Source: Nephromyces sp. MM_2019
Taxonomy: Eukaryota; Apicomplexa; Aconoidasida; Nephromycida
Length of the DNA stretch: 18,584 nucleotides
NCBI GenBank assembly: GCA_015657535.1
Contig: JADHZB010001807.1
Span: 8,216 to 26,799, forward strand
Direction: 5' to 3'
Part shown: piece after piece, positions 1 through 11,381 of the stretch
Layout of the letters: each line of letters starts with the position of its first letter
How positions within the stretch are numbered: the stretch's first letter is position 1
The notes under the pieces: generated by a model
Seen by the model: only the letters and a program-made list of their open reading frames with translations
Databases searched by the model: none
What the model was told of the DNA's origin: nothing
Translations under genes and position numbers: made by a program

Positions 1-506
1 TGTGTGTGTGTATCTTATATGTGTGTGTGTATCTTATATGTGTGTGTGTATCTTATATGTGTGTGTGTATCTTATGTGTGTGTGTGTATCTTATGTGTGT
101 GTGTGTTGTGTGTGTGTCTTAAATGTGTGCATGTTGTGTGTGTGGATTGTGTGTATGTATGTGCGTAAGTCTTGTGTGTGTATGTGAGTGAGTCTTGTGT
201 GTGTATGTGAGTGAGTCTTGTGTGTGTATGTGAATTGTGCTTGTTTTGTATGTTTGATATATATATACGCTTTTTTTAACATCTACATATATAAATTTAC
301 AACACAGATTCTTTGTGCATATATAACTATTCAATATATATGCTTGTGTGCAATTGATTTATATATATTTCTTTATATAAATAATATATATACATTCAAT
401 GTATTGTAATTGTTGTAATATATGTATATATATATATATATATATATAATGTATATCCACGGTATATACATACATGTGTGTGTGTGTGTGTGCCTTATTT
501 TTGTAG
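1..506. repeat. TG-rich minisatellites and TA microsatellite at left edge
   Basis: A 19-bp unit containing TATCTTA starts at 11, 30, 49, 68 and 87. A 23-bp unit beginning AGTCTTG starts at 168, 191 and 214. From about 420 to 450 there is a (TA)n run and from about 475 to 492 a (TG)n run. The sequence between them is very AT-rich, and I see no convincing exon in it. The TTTTTGTAG ending at 506 is a good splice acceptor, so this stretch is probably intron, or intron plus promoter, of the RING gene that follows. Open frames through the TG repeats give only Cys/Val/Tyr repeats and are not genes. Confidence 0.75.
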
Positions 507-2758
507 GATAAAATTGATCCTAATAAACATCATATTACCTTTCATTATGACTCATCATTGGCATCATCAGCTACAGTTTTTATCAATTGTAAAGTGATTG
601 AAAATAATGATAAATTCTCTATCATGTAAATACACACATAAACCTAAGCATACTAATAATCATACAAAGGCACAAAATTGAATACTTTAATCTATCTTTC
701 ATCAATCTCACACACACAAACATACATATACACACACACACACAAACATGCATACACACACACACACACAAACATACATACACACACATACACTTACAAA
801 CACACACAAACATACATACACATACATACACTTACAAACACACACAAACATATATACATATACACACACAAACATACATACATACGCACACACATACACT
901 TACACACACACACACATACACTTACACACACACTTACACTTACACACACACTTACACACACACACACTAACACACACACACACTTACATACACTTACACA
1001 CACATACACTTACACATACATACACACAAATATGTATAGACCTAATGAAAACTTACCTAATAAGCCTATTCCACTGAAATTGGGACTTTCACAAAATTTT
1101 TTTTTTGATGAAATTTTTGTTGAAATTTCTGAAAACTCTAAAGACAAATTATCATATAAAGATGGGTCAGATACTTATCCCCTTATTATTGTATTGGTAA
1201 TAAATGTATACACACACACACATATATATTAAATATATATATATATATATATATGTTGTGATGTGTATATATTGATATAAATAAGATAAGTTAAATTAAA
1301 GAAATATGTAATGATATATACATACATGATATTACAAAATAAACTAAGCTTTATCATATTTATCACTACACACACACACATTTTGAAATAAAACTCAGAG
1401 TACAATAAATAGTGCTGTAACTACAAGTGAAATTTCTTACTGGGAATTTCGAAAACGTCAAATTAATCAAAATTCAGAAGATGAATATATTTGGGAAATA
1501 TTTCCAATTAAACAACAATTTAAATATGCTGATAAACTATTTACTATGCAAGTAAACACACATACATTTTGGTATATACACTTTGATGTATACCCACACA
1601 TAACTTTGATGTATATACACACATATACTTTGATCTATACAAATACATATATTTTAAACATTACACACACACACATTTTGATCTAAATATGCATATCCAC
1701 TTTGATCTATATATGCATATACACTTTGATCTATATACACACATATACCCTTTTATATATAAACACACATATACACTTTTTTACATACACACACTTATGT
1801 ATATACATCAAGTTTAAAAGATATACTTAGACACACATACACACCTTTACACACTCATTCAACATATTATTTTAATACACATTCATGGACATACACATAC
1901 TTATCTAATTTCTATATATATATATGTGTGTGTAGAAATTGTATGGTGTTACGAATGAAAACAATAATGAGGAAGACCCTGGTCAAATGCTAGCTAATGG
2001 GAGGTACTCTTCACACAAGCCCTTGAATTTATTAATATTATTTTACACACACATTTATATTTAGGGCGTGTGTGATTTGTTTGGCCCAAGTTCGAACTAC
2101 CGCTGTACTTCCTTGTTGCCACATGTGTTTCTGTGATCAGGTAAATACACATTAAAAATGTTTGCGTACACATCTACACTCACATACACACACACACACA
2201 AATACAAAACTCTTACACACACACACACTAAACACGTACAAATATATATCATTATTTATTTTCTCATTAGTGTGCAAATATTATGAGAATTCAAAGTGAC
2301 CGCTGCCCAATATGTCGACAACGTTAGTAATTATAATTAATCTTTAATCAAATACACATATATATATATATATATATATAAGAATGTGTATAAACAAAAT
2401 ACGGTATCACAAATGTATATATTTGTGTGTAGATGAATATGTATAATGTCTATATGTGTATCATGGATGTATTTGTGTATAGTAAGGATGTGTGTATGTA
2501 TATATAAAGAAATCTATACTTTCATAAGTGTATCTATTGTTGGGATATCAATACATGTATATTTACAAGGATATTTATGTGTGTATTAAAGATGTGTAAC
2601 AAGGAGTATATACATATATACGAGTGTGTATAAATTATAAATTATGAGTGTCTGTATAGTATAATCACACACATTATTATAAATAAATAATTTGTTTTAA
2701 TCTTTCAGCCGCAGAAAGTTTAATCCAATTAGATATAAACCAGTCCACACCTACTTAA
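507..2758 (+). CDS. MGRN1/LUL-type RING E3 ubiquitin ligase, 3' part (7 exons)
   Basis: Spliced exons are 507-625, 1040-1196, 1399-1551, 1936-2003, 2065-2140, 2271-2322 and 2709-2758. All have GT-AG borders and matching phases, giving about 224 residues and a TAA stop. The fragment has the mahogunin architecture. A beta-rich N-terminal domain includes DGSDTYPLIIVL (like YPVVI in MGRN1) and YIWEIFPIKQQ, followed by KLYGV just before the RING. The C-terminal RING is of the IAP/MGRN type: CVIC, 11 residues, CCH, Cys at H+4 and H+7, then CPIC (C3HC4). The RING is split by an intron at 2141-2270. The last exon (AESLIQLDI) aligns with the FRALLQI tail of the family. Such proteins transfer ubiquitin from an E2 to substrate, and plant and animal members act on membrane proteins. 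Upstream exons are not visible, so the gene is 5' partial here. The donor GTTAGT at 2323 is weak; if it is not used, the protein ends at the TAG directly after CRQR. Confidence 0.85.
700..1035 (+). repeat. (CA)n-rich minisatellite in intron of RING gene
   Basis: This is a long CA-repeat tract interrupted by ACATACATA and CACTTACA variants. It fills most of the intron between exons 507-625 and 1040-1196. Both strands give open frames of Thr/His or Cys/Val repeats that are artefacts of the repeat. Similar but shorter CA tracts occur in the other introns of the gene, at about 1555-1900 and 2165-2240. Confidence 0.85.
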
Positions 2759-3590
2759 TTTTTTCCTTACAAAAATTTTACACACAAATTATTAAATTAT
2801 ATATATATAGGGCCTCTTTAAAACTACATTTTCTACCCTAATAATTACATTAAATTTTTATAAACTTATACACACATAAACATATTTAAAAATTTTACTA
2901 ATTTACTCAATATGGCCCAAACATCTAATCTTTACCCATTATATAAGTTTATTAAATAAAAAATAATTAACAATATTACATATATCTGTACTAGCCAGGT
3001 GAATATGATTTTTAAAAATGTGTAAATTTAATGTGAAATATATTTTCCAAATCTTTTGATAAAATTATACACATTAAAAAAAAGAATTTAAGGTGTAATT
3101 TAAGGTGTGTATGCGGTTGGTTGATAAGTGCTAATAGGTGTATTTATTTTTATGCGAATGTGAATGTATGTATGTGGGAATGTGTGTGGGAGTGTGTATG
3201 TGCTTGGAAGTGTGTGTGTGTATGTGCTTGGAAGTGTGTGTGTGTATGTGCTTGGAAGTGTGTGTGTGTATGTGCTTGGAAGTGTGTGTGTGTATGTGCT
3301 TGGGAGTGTGTGTGTGTATGTGCTTGGAAGTGTGTGTGTGTATGTGCTTGGGAGTGTGTGTGTGTGTATGTATGTGGGAGTGTGTGTGTGTGTATGTATG
3401 TGGGAGTGTGTGTGTGTGTATGTATGTGGGAGTGTGTGTGTGTGTATGTATGTGGAAGTGTGTGTGTATGTGTATAGGTTTCCAAAAGTATGATTACAGG
3501 CTTGTAAATTTTTGTGCGTGTCTAATCAAATATTTTAAAACTACAAAAATTGGGGATTAAAAATGTGTAAAAAAAATTTTGGTGCAACAT
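2759..3590. repeat. Convergent intergenic region with 24-bp and 26-bp TG minisatellites
   Basis: The region lies between two convergent gene ends and therefore holds two 3' ends. From 2759 to about 3100 it is plain AT-rich DNA. From about 3163 to 3475 there are two tandem repeats. Seven copies of a 24-bp unit containing CTTGGAAG or CTTGGGAG start their CTTGG at 3203, 3227, 3251, 3275, 3299, 3323 and 3347. They are followed by about four copies of a 26-bp unit containing TATGTATGTGGGAG. Because 24 is divisible by three, long open frames run through on both strands. I reject these as coding, since they encode only Cys-Val-Cys or His-Thr repeats. Confidence 0.85.
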
Positions 3591-4958
3591 TTAATCATCC
3601 TCCTCCTCAGTTTCTTTACGATTTGGATAATAGCCAATACTCTGGGATAAGAAAAAGTGTTTATATTATTGTATAATTATCAAAATAATTTGTAAATATC
3701 TATGTGTATGAATAAATGTTTATAATATAATTGTAATGTTTGTAATTTTTATAATATCTAACTTTCAATAGCTTAGGTTTGTGTGAATTAGAAAGATGTA
3801 TATAATGTGTTTTTGCACACCGATTATGTGTTGGTATGTAGTAATATATAGTTGTGTCTATATATCTTGTGTAGTATGCTTACACACACCTCGTAGTACT
3901 TTTCCATTGCTTCATGTGTACAATGTTCATAGTGTGGGTCGTCAATATTATATTTAGGTGCACTTAGGATCAATGGATAGCGTCCATAATGTAAATGGCG
4001 GTCTGGTCTATATTTCCATTCATGGTGTGCACCATAGTCTGGTTCGTTATCTACCAGGGAACTTGTGAATTGTTGGCTAAAGGCTCTACACACACATAAA
4101 GAAAAGTTGTATATAGATATTTGAGTGTAAGCACATACGCTTTCAAATATTTATAATTGTCATAACATTATATATATATGTGTGTATATAGCCTGAATAT
4201 ATTTCCTAGCTTATGTGTATTCAAGCAAATAAGATTTGCTTAATTTGTCCTGTATATATAATAGAATCAAGGTTTCTATGATTGTTTACACACTTGTGTG
4301 TTGATGTGGTAAAATTGTTTATATATTAAATTTTAAAATAAAATACCTTAGAGAGTGATTAAAAAATGGGAGGGAGTACATGTGTAAACGCCAACGGTCA
4401 ACTACATTTCTCTTGGCATCACCTCTTCTAACTCTGTAAACAAAAGTTTTGTTACGGGTTAAATGTTGAATATTTATAAATTCTCAAATGAGTCTAAGTG
4501 TGAGTAAAGTGGGATAAAGTTAGAGATGTTAAGGTGAAACTATAAATTCATGTATCTGATAATTATCAAATTTCAAAAGTTTAATTTGCACATATTTTAT
4601 AAAACAGAATAACTCTTAAAAGCCTCACACTCGTAAAAACTAAAACATCATAACACACATGCATTAAAACTTAACTCTACGACACACTAAAACACATTAT
4701 ATAATAGCACACAGCACATGCCACAATATTAATGCCCCCAACTTACGCGACATCCGGGTTATAGAGAAAATGTCGTAGGGAACTGCCCGCAGATAGACCA
4801 AAGGCCAATAAGGCAACCCACCAATAACTGTAGGAAGGTTGATCTCCATACCACTGATCTGTTGTCTTTTTATAAAAATAATCTAACACTTTGGGGTCAC
4901 CATATCGCCCATTGAAATTCCTATAGACGATTTTCGCATGATGCTTGTTTAGTAGCAT
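3591..4958 (-). CDS. Unknown 181-residue protein with one hydrophobic segment (4 exons)
   Basis: Minus-strand exons in gene order are 4958-4747, 4433-4347, 4085-3890 and 3641-3591. The phases join exactly (2, 2, 0), with donors GTAAGT, GTATTT and GTGTGT. The ATG at 4958 opens the frame and TAA at 3593-3591 closes it. The protein is rich in Tyr, His and Trp. A hydrophobic stretch at about residues 44-58 (YSYWWVALLAFGLSAG) may be one membrane helix. A basic, His/Arg-rich middle follows, then an acidic tail (ETEEEDD). I do not recognise the family. Small size, one helix and many aromatic and basic residues resemble accessory subunits of apicomplexan mitochondrial respiratory or ATP synthase complexes, but that is a guess from general appearance. 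Introns and borders carry CA/TG repeats, as in the neighbouring RING gene. Confidence 0.8.
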
Positions 4959-5413
4959 TGTGGCTTATAAGTGAACAAGGTAGAAAGTATGTGTGTGTTT
5001 GAGTAGGATGTAATGGAGAAATTAGAAATGTGTAATTTTTATATGTATGTATCTAGGTATATATATGCAAAAAAGGGAAAAGCGTACGTCTACACTTTTT
5101 TTCGAGTGAATACGAAAAGTGTTTATAGGGTAAATTTGGATCAAAGAGTTAGTTATCTAGGCATGGAAAGAATAATTAATTAAAGCGTAAAGGGGGGGGG
5201 AGTTAAACAGATGTGTGTGCGAGCTTGTGACAATCTGTACTTGTATAGTGTAAATGTTCGTGCTTGTTGAATGAGCAAGTATTGTAAGCAACAGTTGTGT
5301 GTGTATTGAATTGTGAGCCTATAGGATAAGTTTTATTCGTCACTGTGCACTCTGCTTATTTGTATATCTATATGTGTGTGTTTTCTTAGGTTTAAGTGTT
5401 CTTTTTGTGTGTA
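4959..5413. other. Spacer upstream of the 181-residue protein gene
   Basis: This AT-rich spacer with scattered TGTGTG lies 5' of the minus-strand gene that starts at 4958 and should contain its promoter. A G run is visible at about 5192-5200. I see no exon and no motif I can name as a promoter. Confidence 0.5.
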
Positions 5414-5573
5414 AGCTCATGTGTGTGTAAGTTTATGTGTGTGTAAGTTTATGTGTGTGTAAGTTTATGTGTGTGTAAGCTTATGTGTGTGTAAGCTTAT
5501 GTGTGTGTAAGCTCATGTGTGTGTAAGCTTATGTGTGTGTAAGCTCATGTGTGTGTAAGCTTATGTGCGTTCA
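5414..5573. repeat. 16-bp minisatellite, about 10 copies
   Basis: The tandem unit is AGCTTATGTGTGTGTA, with variants AGTTTAT and AGCTCAT at its start. Copies run head to tail from 5414, with the last one degraded (ATGTGCGTTCA). TTTAT variants come first, and CTTAT and CTCAT copies alternate in the second half. That pattern suggests higher-order duplication of a two-unit block. It lies in the spacer between two minus-strand genes. Confidence 0.85.
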
Positions 5574-6395
5574 TGCTAGTGCGCGAATGTCCTATTGAAT
5601 TTTATACTACATCATCTATATGCGTTTATGTACAAGTAATGTGTTGTAGTTGTAGTGTATTTGTGTGTGTTTGAGTTTATGCATCTTTGTGCATTTGTTA
5701 CTTAGAGCAATTTTTCTGTGTGTAACTTGGATTCTGCGTGTGCTTGTTTAGTGATGCTTGTATGTTTTTTTTTTAGCTTTCATATAACAAAGTGTGTGTA
5801 ACAAACAAATTAGAGACAATTAGAATGTATTTGCATACATAAGAATAATTTCTAATTATACTTTCAGTACTAATCTCAGTTTGCGTATAATGTTGATAGT
5901 AAATAAAAATAAATATTTGGATGAATTAAACACGTTATTTCTTTTTTAACTTTTTAAATCAAGGTATCTTTAAAAAAATAGTAAAGTATGTCCAAATGCA
6001 CCGCATATCAACATTTAACAATTTTGAATTCAATTTTGAAATGAGTATTATGTTGTTAATTATATCAAAAAATTTGAATATTCTCTTAAATATTGTTATA
6101 ATCTCACTAAAATGACTCTTTCTTATTGTTAATCAGATCAAGATACCAGTATTTCATCAACATTTCAAGTTTGCCAATGAATTTGACAAAACAGCTAATA
6201 CAACATGAGCTTATTGGAAAGGTTCTTTACAATTTTAATCCAAAAGTGCGTTATAACAATTTGTCTTAGAATGGTAAATTGATTGATTTACAATATTTAA
6301 TATAGCTTGGAACTTTATAAGATAAAAATTTTTATTTTTAAACAAGAGTATAAAGCTAGGATTGCTTTTATTAAAGTTATGTTCCTGAGTTTAAT
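5574..6395. other. Spacer spanning the change from TG-rich to plain AT-rich DNA
   Basis: TG-rich sequence continues to about 5810 (last TGTGTGTAACAAAC). After that the DNA is plain AT-rich without TG/CA repeats up to the 3' end of the acyltransferase gene at 6396. A possible plus-strand terminal exon at 6137-6208 is listed separately. Nothing else here looks coding. Confidence 0.6.
6137..6208 (+). other. Possible orphan plus-strand terminal exon
   Basis: A strong acceptor-like site (pyrimidine tract, then AATCAG ending at 6136) precedes 23 open codons and a TGA. The peptide contains IKIPVFHQHFKFANEFDKTA and has ordinary rather than repetitive composition. No partner exon is visible upstream, so this may be a relic, part of a gene with tiny exons, or chance. 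Confidence 0.2.
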
Positions 6396-9300
6396 TTACT
6401 CACTTTTTTTTTTTACATTTTTCGTATTTGAAACTATGTGATCAATCAGAGCTATATTTGATAAAATTTGATTATGAGTTAGGCCTTGGAATTCTTTCCA
6501 GAAAATCGTTGAATCCCAATCACGGCAAACCTGTAATGAGGCCAAATTTACAATACCATCTCCTTCTCCCATGTGACTGAAATGCATTTGGGAGAAAAAT
6601 GAAAATGTAATCAAGGTTAATTAAAATTTTTTATGTTATAAATTTTAATCATTTTCGCTATGAAGTCTATTCCAATGCTATAAACTTTGAAATTTAAAAC
6701 CATTGATACATACAATTGTTATCACTTTCAAAAGCTTACATCTCAGGTCTCTCGTTATCTTGTAGATATGTAAACGATTCCTCGGTGCCCTTTTCTTTTA
6801 GCTTGGTCCAAATACAAACTACATCAACCTGTAAAAGAAAAATTGATTTATATTTTCTTTGACCTTAATTGATCCTACAAATATTATTAGGTATTCGAGT
6901 ATGTAGCAGCCATTTATAGTAAAAATTCGAAATAAAAACCTTGCTAATGAAGTTAAATTGAAAAATTAGCTTATTTCAGTTTAGGAAAGTATAGGCATAT
7001 TGTGCACTCCTTTTACTACTTTATTAATCAATCAACATTTTTGGATACTAATGTTAAAAAATGTTTTCTACTCTCAATTAAGTAGATTTTTAGATAAAAA
7101 AACAATTCGGGAAATGAATATTAACGTACCCCAGGATCAAGTAACACTTCACTTTTGAATTTATCGGAAAAGTCGGCCTTGGATTTTATTTCGGGTGGCA
7201 GTATTTGTGTCCAATTTTTCAGAGTGTAATAATCTGTCTGATTAGCAAACTTCACTATAGGCATATCTTCTCCAAATACCTATCCAAAATAAAATATCAA
7301 GCATAATGTTTTTGGACTTTTATCCGTATGTTTGACTCTAATATGCATCACACAACAAGTAAATAAATATATTTTTCAACTTATATGTTATGGCTTCATT
7401 ATAACACTTTAATTAATTAGGCGATCAAATTCTGATCTTATCAAAACAAACATTATTGAATTGAAATCCTCTAATCAAACACATTAATTCTTAATTTTTC
7501 TTATATCTTACTTCTGAATTTGGTAAAAGAGAATAAATTACACCTAAATTCCTTTCAACCCTTTTTAATAATTCAAAATCTAATTTAATTGACCGGATGT
7601 TGGGGAATTCATTGCCTTCTAATGGATTAACTCTGGGAATTATTGAAAAAATAATTAGTGAGCTTTCACATTCAGTACTTCGATAGCATTTGAACTCACC
7701 CTGAGATTATGGCTCTGGCTGCTTTAAAACTCCCACCAAAGGCCCCATTTATAGAATAAAAGGTTTTTACATGCTTAGATTTCCAAGCAGAATCAACCTC
7801 CTTACGTAAATGATAATTCACAATCGACGCACCTGGAATACAAATTATTTTCTATGAAACAACTCATTAAACCTGAAACAAGATTTTCACTTACCAAAAC
7901 TATGGGCAAGGAGTATTACTGGTCTACCATGCTCCTCCACAATTGATTCTATAAAATGCTGGGTTTTAGGCCACGAATATTGGTATAGAGGGTACCTCCA
8001 ATCATAGGACAAACCATATACCTTAAGACCCTCTTTCTTGAGTGCATCAACTAGGGAATGCAAGTATTCAGTACCTGGGACACCCCAATCAAAGAAATAA
8101 TCTAAAAACTCCATATCTCTTGTTGATCCAGGAACACCTACACTGTAATGGCCACCGATTTTTGAACTGTATATCCCTGTTTGACTATTAAAATCGAGTT
8201 CTAACTTTTCAGCCCAGCATCTATGATAACTTGAATCAGAAAATAATAGCGAAGAGGGCATCCAAAGCCTATGAAATGGCTGATTAAGTGTTTGATCAGC
8301 GCTACAGGAGGGCAAAATGGAATTTTCGAAGGAACCAAAGATTCCTGATCCTCCCATACCAGGGACAATTATTATTGGATATGAATCCACCGACTCTGGG
8401 TAATTTACAGCTGGTAATATAGGGTGCGCAATGTTTCCCAATGGCAGGGAAAAAGGCTCAGTTGGAGTACTAAAGAGAGCTTTAGGTATTGAATAGTTTT
8501 CATTAGGCGCTACTCTCTGAGCCTCAGGACTTTTTTCATGAAGTTGATAGTCATCTTTAGTAGAATTTGATTCTCCATCAAAAATTTCAAAACTTCGATT
8601 ACGAGAGATTTCCTCTGGGCTTAAATCGCCTTTAATTTCAGTTTCATGAGTATACTGGTTGACAGGATCTTCTAAAGAATTCGAATTTATATTTGTAATC
8701 TGTTCACTTGGTCGAGACTCTGAACTGTGATACAAGGATTTAGAATTCGAATCCTTTAGTAAAGGTTGTTGGTCTTTCTCTACTATTGAGTTAGCACCAT
8801 TTACAGCTATTTCATCTACTCCTCTCTGATCTATGAAATTTGAAACATGGTACTCTTCAGACCCACTTTCATAAGTTTTGTATGTATCATTGACCTCTTC
8901 TAGATTATTTACAAAATTTTCGAAAGTTTTAGTGCTTTCTGTTAAAATTTGAGGATTACTTTGATTTGAAATATTTCTTTCAGGAAAGGTTAGGGTAGAT
9001 GGAGATTGTGTAGCTGCGTAATCTATTTGCTCTGAAGAATCCTCATGCTCTGAATGATTTTCATAACCTGAAGTACTCTCGTGCTCTAAAAGACTCTCAC
9101 GTTCAAAAATACTCTCATGCTCTGAAAAGCTCTCTTTATCTGATAATTGAGACTGTGTTTCAATATCTTCTGTTAAAGGAACTGAGTTAAGATCCTCATT
9201 AAACTCTTTTACATTATTATCTGAAGTAACAAGTGAAGTTTCTCATCTAGTTATCTCATCATCTAAACTCACTCATATAATGAGATCCGTTAAAACTAAT

Positions 9301-9866
9301 TTTTATCATCTTTTTATAAATTCTAGTTAGTCACCATTATTATATCAATTTTAAAGTTGTTTAATTCTTATACTAAAAGATGATATGGTCATAATAAATT
9401 ATTTCAACATGGTGTTAATTCAATTATTAGCTGATTATCACATATCAATTTGATAAACTCACTACACACCCAGAACACTGAATTTAAAATCAGTTCCCTT
9501 CCACCTCAACATTTCTATTCCAAAACTGCTCTACAAACCTTTTCAATGTGGAATATTCCGAACTAAATTTACAATTTAACAAGCACTAACTATAATTTTA
9601 CCTGATTTAAGATGTTTCCCATTTAATATTGATGGATTTAACTCGAGGGAAATTATATTTGAATTTGATGTGTCAGGGGCGAACTCCGACGCTGAAGTTT
9701 CACTATCTCTGACATCTGGATTTGAAGATTCCCTCAAGTTCAAATCAAATAGAGATTCATTTAAACTCTTCGCTAAATGTATAAAGATTAGATTGCTAAT
9801 TAATAAATTTGTAAGAACTACGTATATGTAACATGAATAAAAACTAATAAGCTTTTTGAAGATCAT
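6396..9866 (-). CDS. LCAT/PDAT-family acyltransferase with long acidic N-terminal extension (7 exons)
   Basis: Minus-strand exons in gene order are 9866-9602, 9241-7895, 7832-7700, 7632-7512, 7279-7130, 6828-6740 and 6576-6396. Phases are consistent and total 761 residues. Residues about 5-32 are hydrophobic (signal peptide or signal anchor), so the protein should enter the secretory pathway. Residues about 35-370 are Ser/Glu/Asn-rich with no recognisable domain. The alpha/beta-hydrolase domain follows: IIIVPGMGGSG (about 379-388), the family signature YDWR (501-504), nucleophile Ser536 in AHSFGG, SINGAFGGSFKA, catalytic Asp708 in GEGDGIV and His736 in LTHNQIL. The triad is complete, so it is probably active. 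Family enzymes move an acyl chain from the sn-2 position of a phospholipid to a sterol or diacylglycerol, or release it as phospholipase. In Plasmodium a relative acts as a membrane-lytic phospholipase. The exact substrate here is unknown. The first intron's acceptor (GATGAG, 9247-9242) is atypical, but the phase fits and an in-frame stop lies just upstream. Confidence 0.9.
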
Positions 9867-11381
9867 TTTTTTGACCCCATCTGTCGAAATCTGAACAGTG
9901 AAACTTAGCTATGGAAATTAATTGAAAAAAGAAAATTTTCATTTGAAATTGTGAAAATACGAAATTGAATAGTAGGGAACTCCACTGAATTTTCTGATAC
10001 AGAAAGAGTCGATTTTCGATTTAATAGTGTAGAAAGTATTAAATATTATTATCAAATCTAGCTTATTAGATAATTAAAAAAAAGTTAATTTGAATAACAT
10101 CTAAATAACGATATAGATTATGTAAATATATAAACTTAGGATACAACTCTGAACTTGAACATATGAGTGTTTCTTAATTTTTTATATTAAGCTTTTCAAA
10201 CCTCAAGTCAAAGTTGCTTTAATAAAGGTAAAATGAAAGTAATAGTAAATTCAAGACACTAATTATTAAACGAAATAACACGACATTTCAACTATAAATT
10301 AATAAATAAATTCTCGCTACACATTGTAAATTTTTAGAACTAAAAAATTTTTTAATACGAACTATTTATTTCATAATCAAATTTATTTAGAATGTTTTTT
10401 ATGTTATTTATAAAAACACATGATGCAAAGCATCTTAAGAGATAAATTAGACAAACACACAAGACATTAAAGAAATTGACTATAAGGTATTACTATCGTA
10501 ACCAATTTTGCTATCCAATCAACTAAATCATTATTTTTAACGATATTTTTTTATTAGAACTTTTGTACTTAGTGTAAATAATATAATTGAATACTTAATC
10601 TTGAACATCAAATATTATAATTACTCTCTCACTTTTAATAGTTATCATCTCGTTAATTTAACAGCTCAAGGATTGAACTCAAAATTATATCACACTCAAC
10701 CTAAACATACCAAACTTAGCCCTGTGATGATATGAAATTTGAAATGAAACAACGAGTTTATATTAATTTAAGTAATTATCAAGATGTTAAAATAATTTTA
10801 GGAAAAAAGTTATAAATATATTAAAAATTTTTGTTATTAACAGTTATTACAATTAAAAAATTAAAAAAAGTTAATGTCGGAAATAACCTAAGGTAACTAA
10901 AATTGAAGTGTTTTGTAAAAGTTGTAAAACATTAGAGATTATACAAATTAAATTGAGTAAGAAAGTTAAAGTCAGTAATCTCTTGGCTTAGTAGCTTATT
11001 TATAAAATTTATAACATCATTATAAACTACTACGTATTCTTTCTTAATTTGGAATCGTAAAATGATCTAAGGATAGGAAAAGTGTGTATTATATGTAAAA
11101 TTGAATTTATTTCAACTCAAAAAGTTTCTATAATAAACTTGTGACAATCCAGTATAATTTTTTAAGTTCTCAAAAATGGCAAAATTTTTGAGTTGTAAAA
11201 ATTAAAAAGGAGACATTATTTATAAAAAACTAGTAGGAAACTTCGGAAATTAAAAAATTAAGAAAATTTAAAATTATGTAAATTTAAAATTTTTATAAAC
11301 ATCTACAGATTTAACAAAATGAGTTTTAAAAATTTTTTAAGATAAATAAAACAATCAAATATTTGAGAAAATCAAACATCA
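9867..11381. other. 1.5 kb AT-rich spacer without genes
   Basis: This lies between the 3' end of the GT27-like gene and the start of the acyltransferase gene, both on minus, so it should hold the acyltransferase promoter. It is very AT-rich with many A and T runs and almost no TG/CA repeats. I found no open frame of useful length, no tRNA-like fold and no clear tandem repeat. Confidence 0.6.

Noticed and set aside
2..187. Open frames of Cys/Val/Tyr repeats at the left edge
   Set aside because: They are read-throughs of TG minisatellites, are open in several frames and on both strands, and lack normal protein composition.
678..1232. Plus-strand frame of 184 codons
   Set aside because: Most of it is CA repeat. 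Only its end (1040-1196) is coding, as an exon of the RING gene.
3121..3560. Long frames of about 110-140 codons on both strands
   Set aside because: They arise because the 24-bp repeat is divisible by three. There is no domain, and several frames are open at once.
10720..10760. TGATGAT, resembling a C box of a C/D snoRNA
   Set aside because: No matching D box (CTGA) or terminal stem at a suitable distance was seen.
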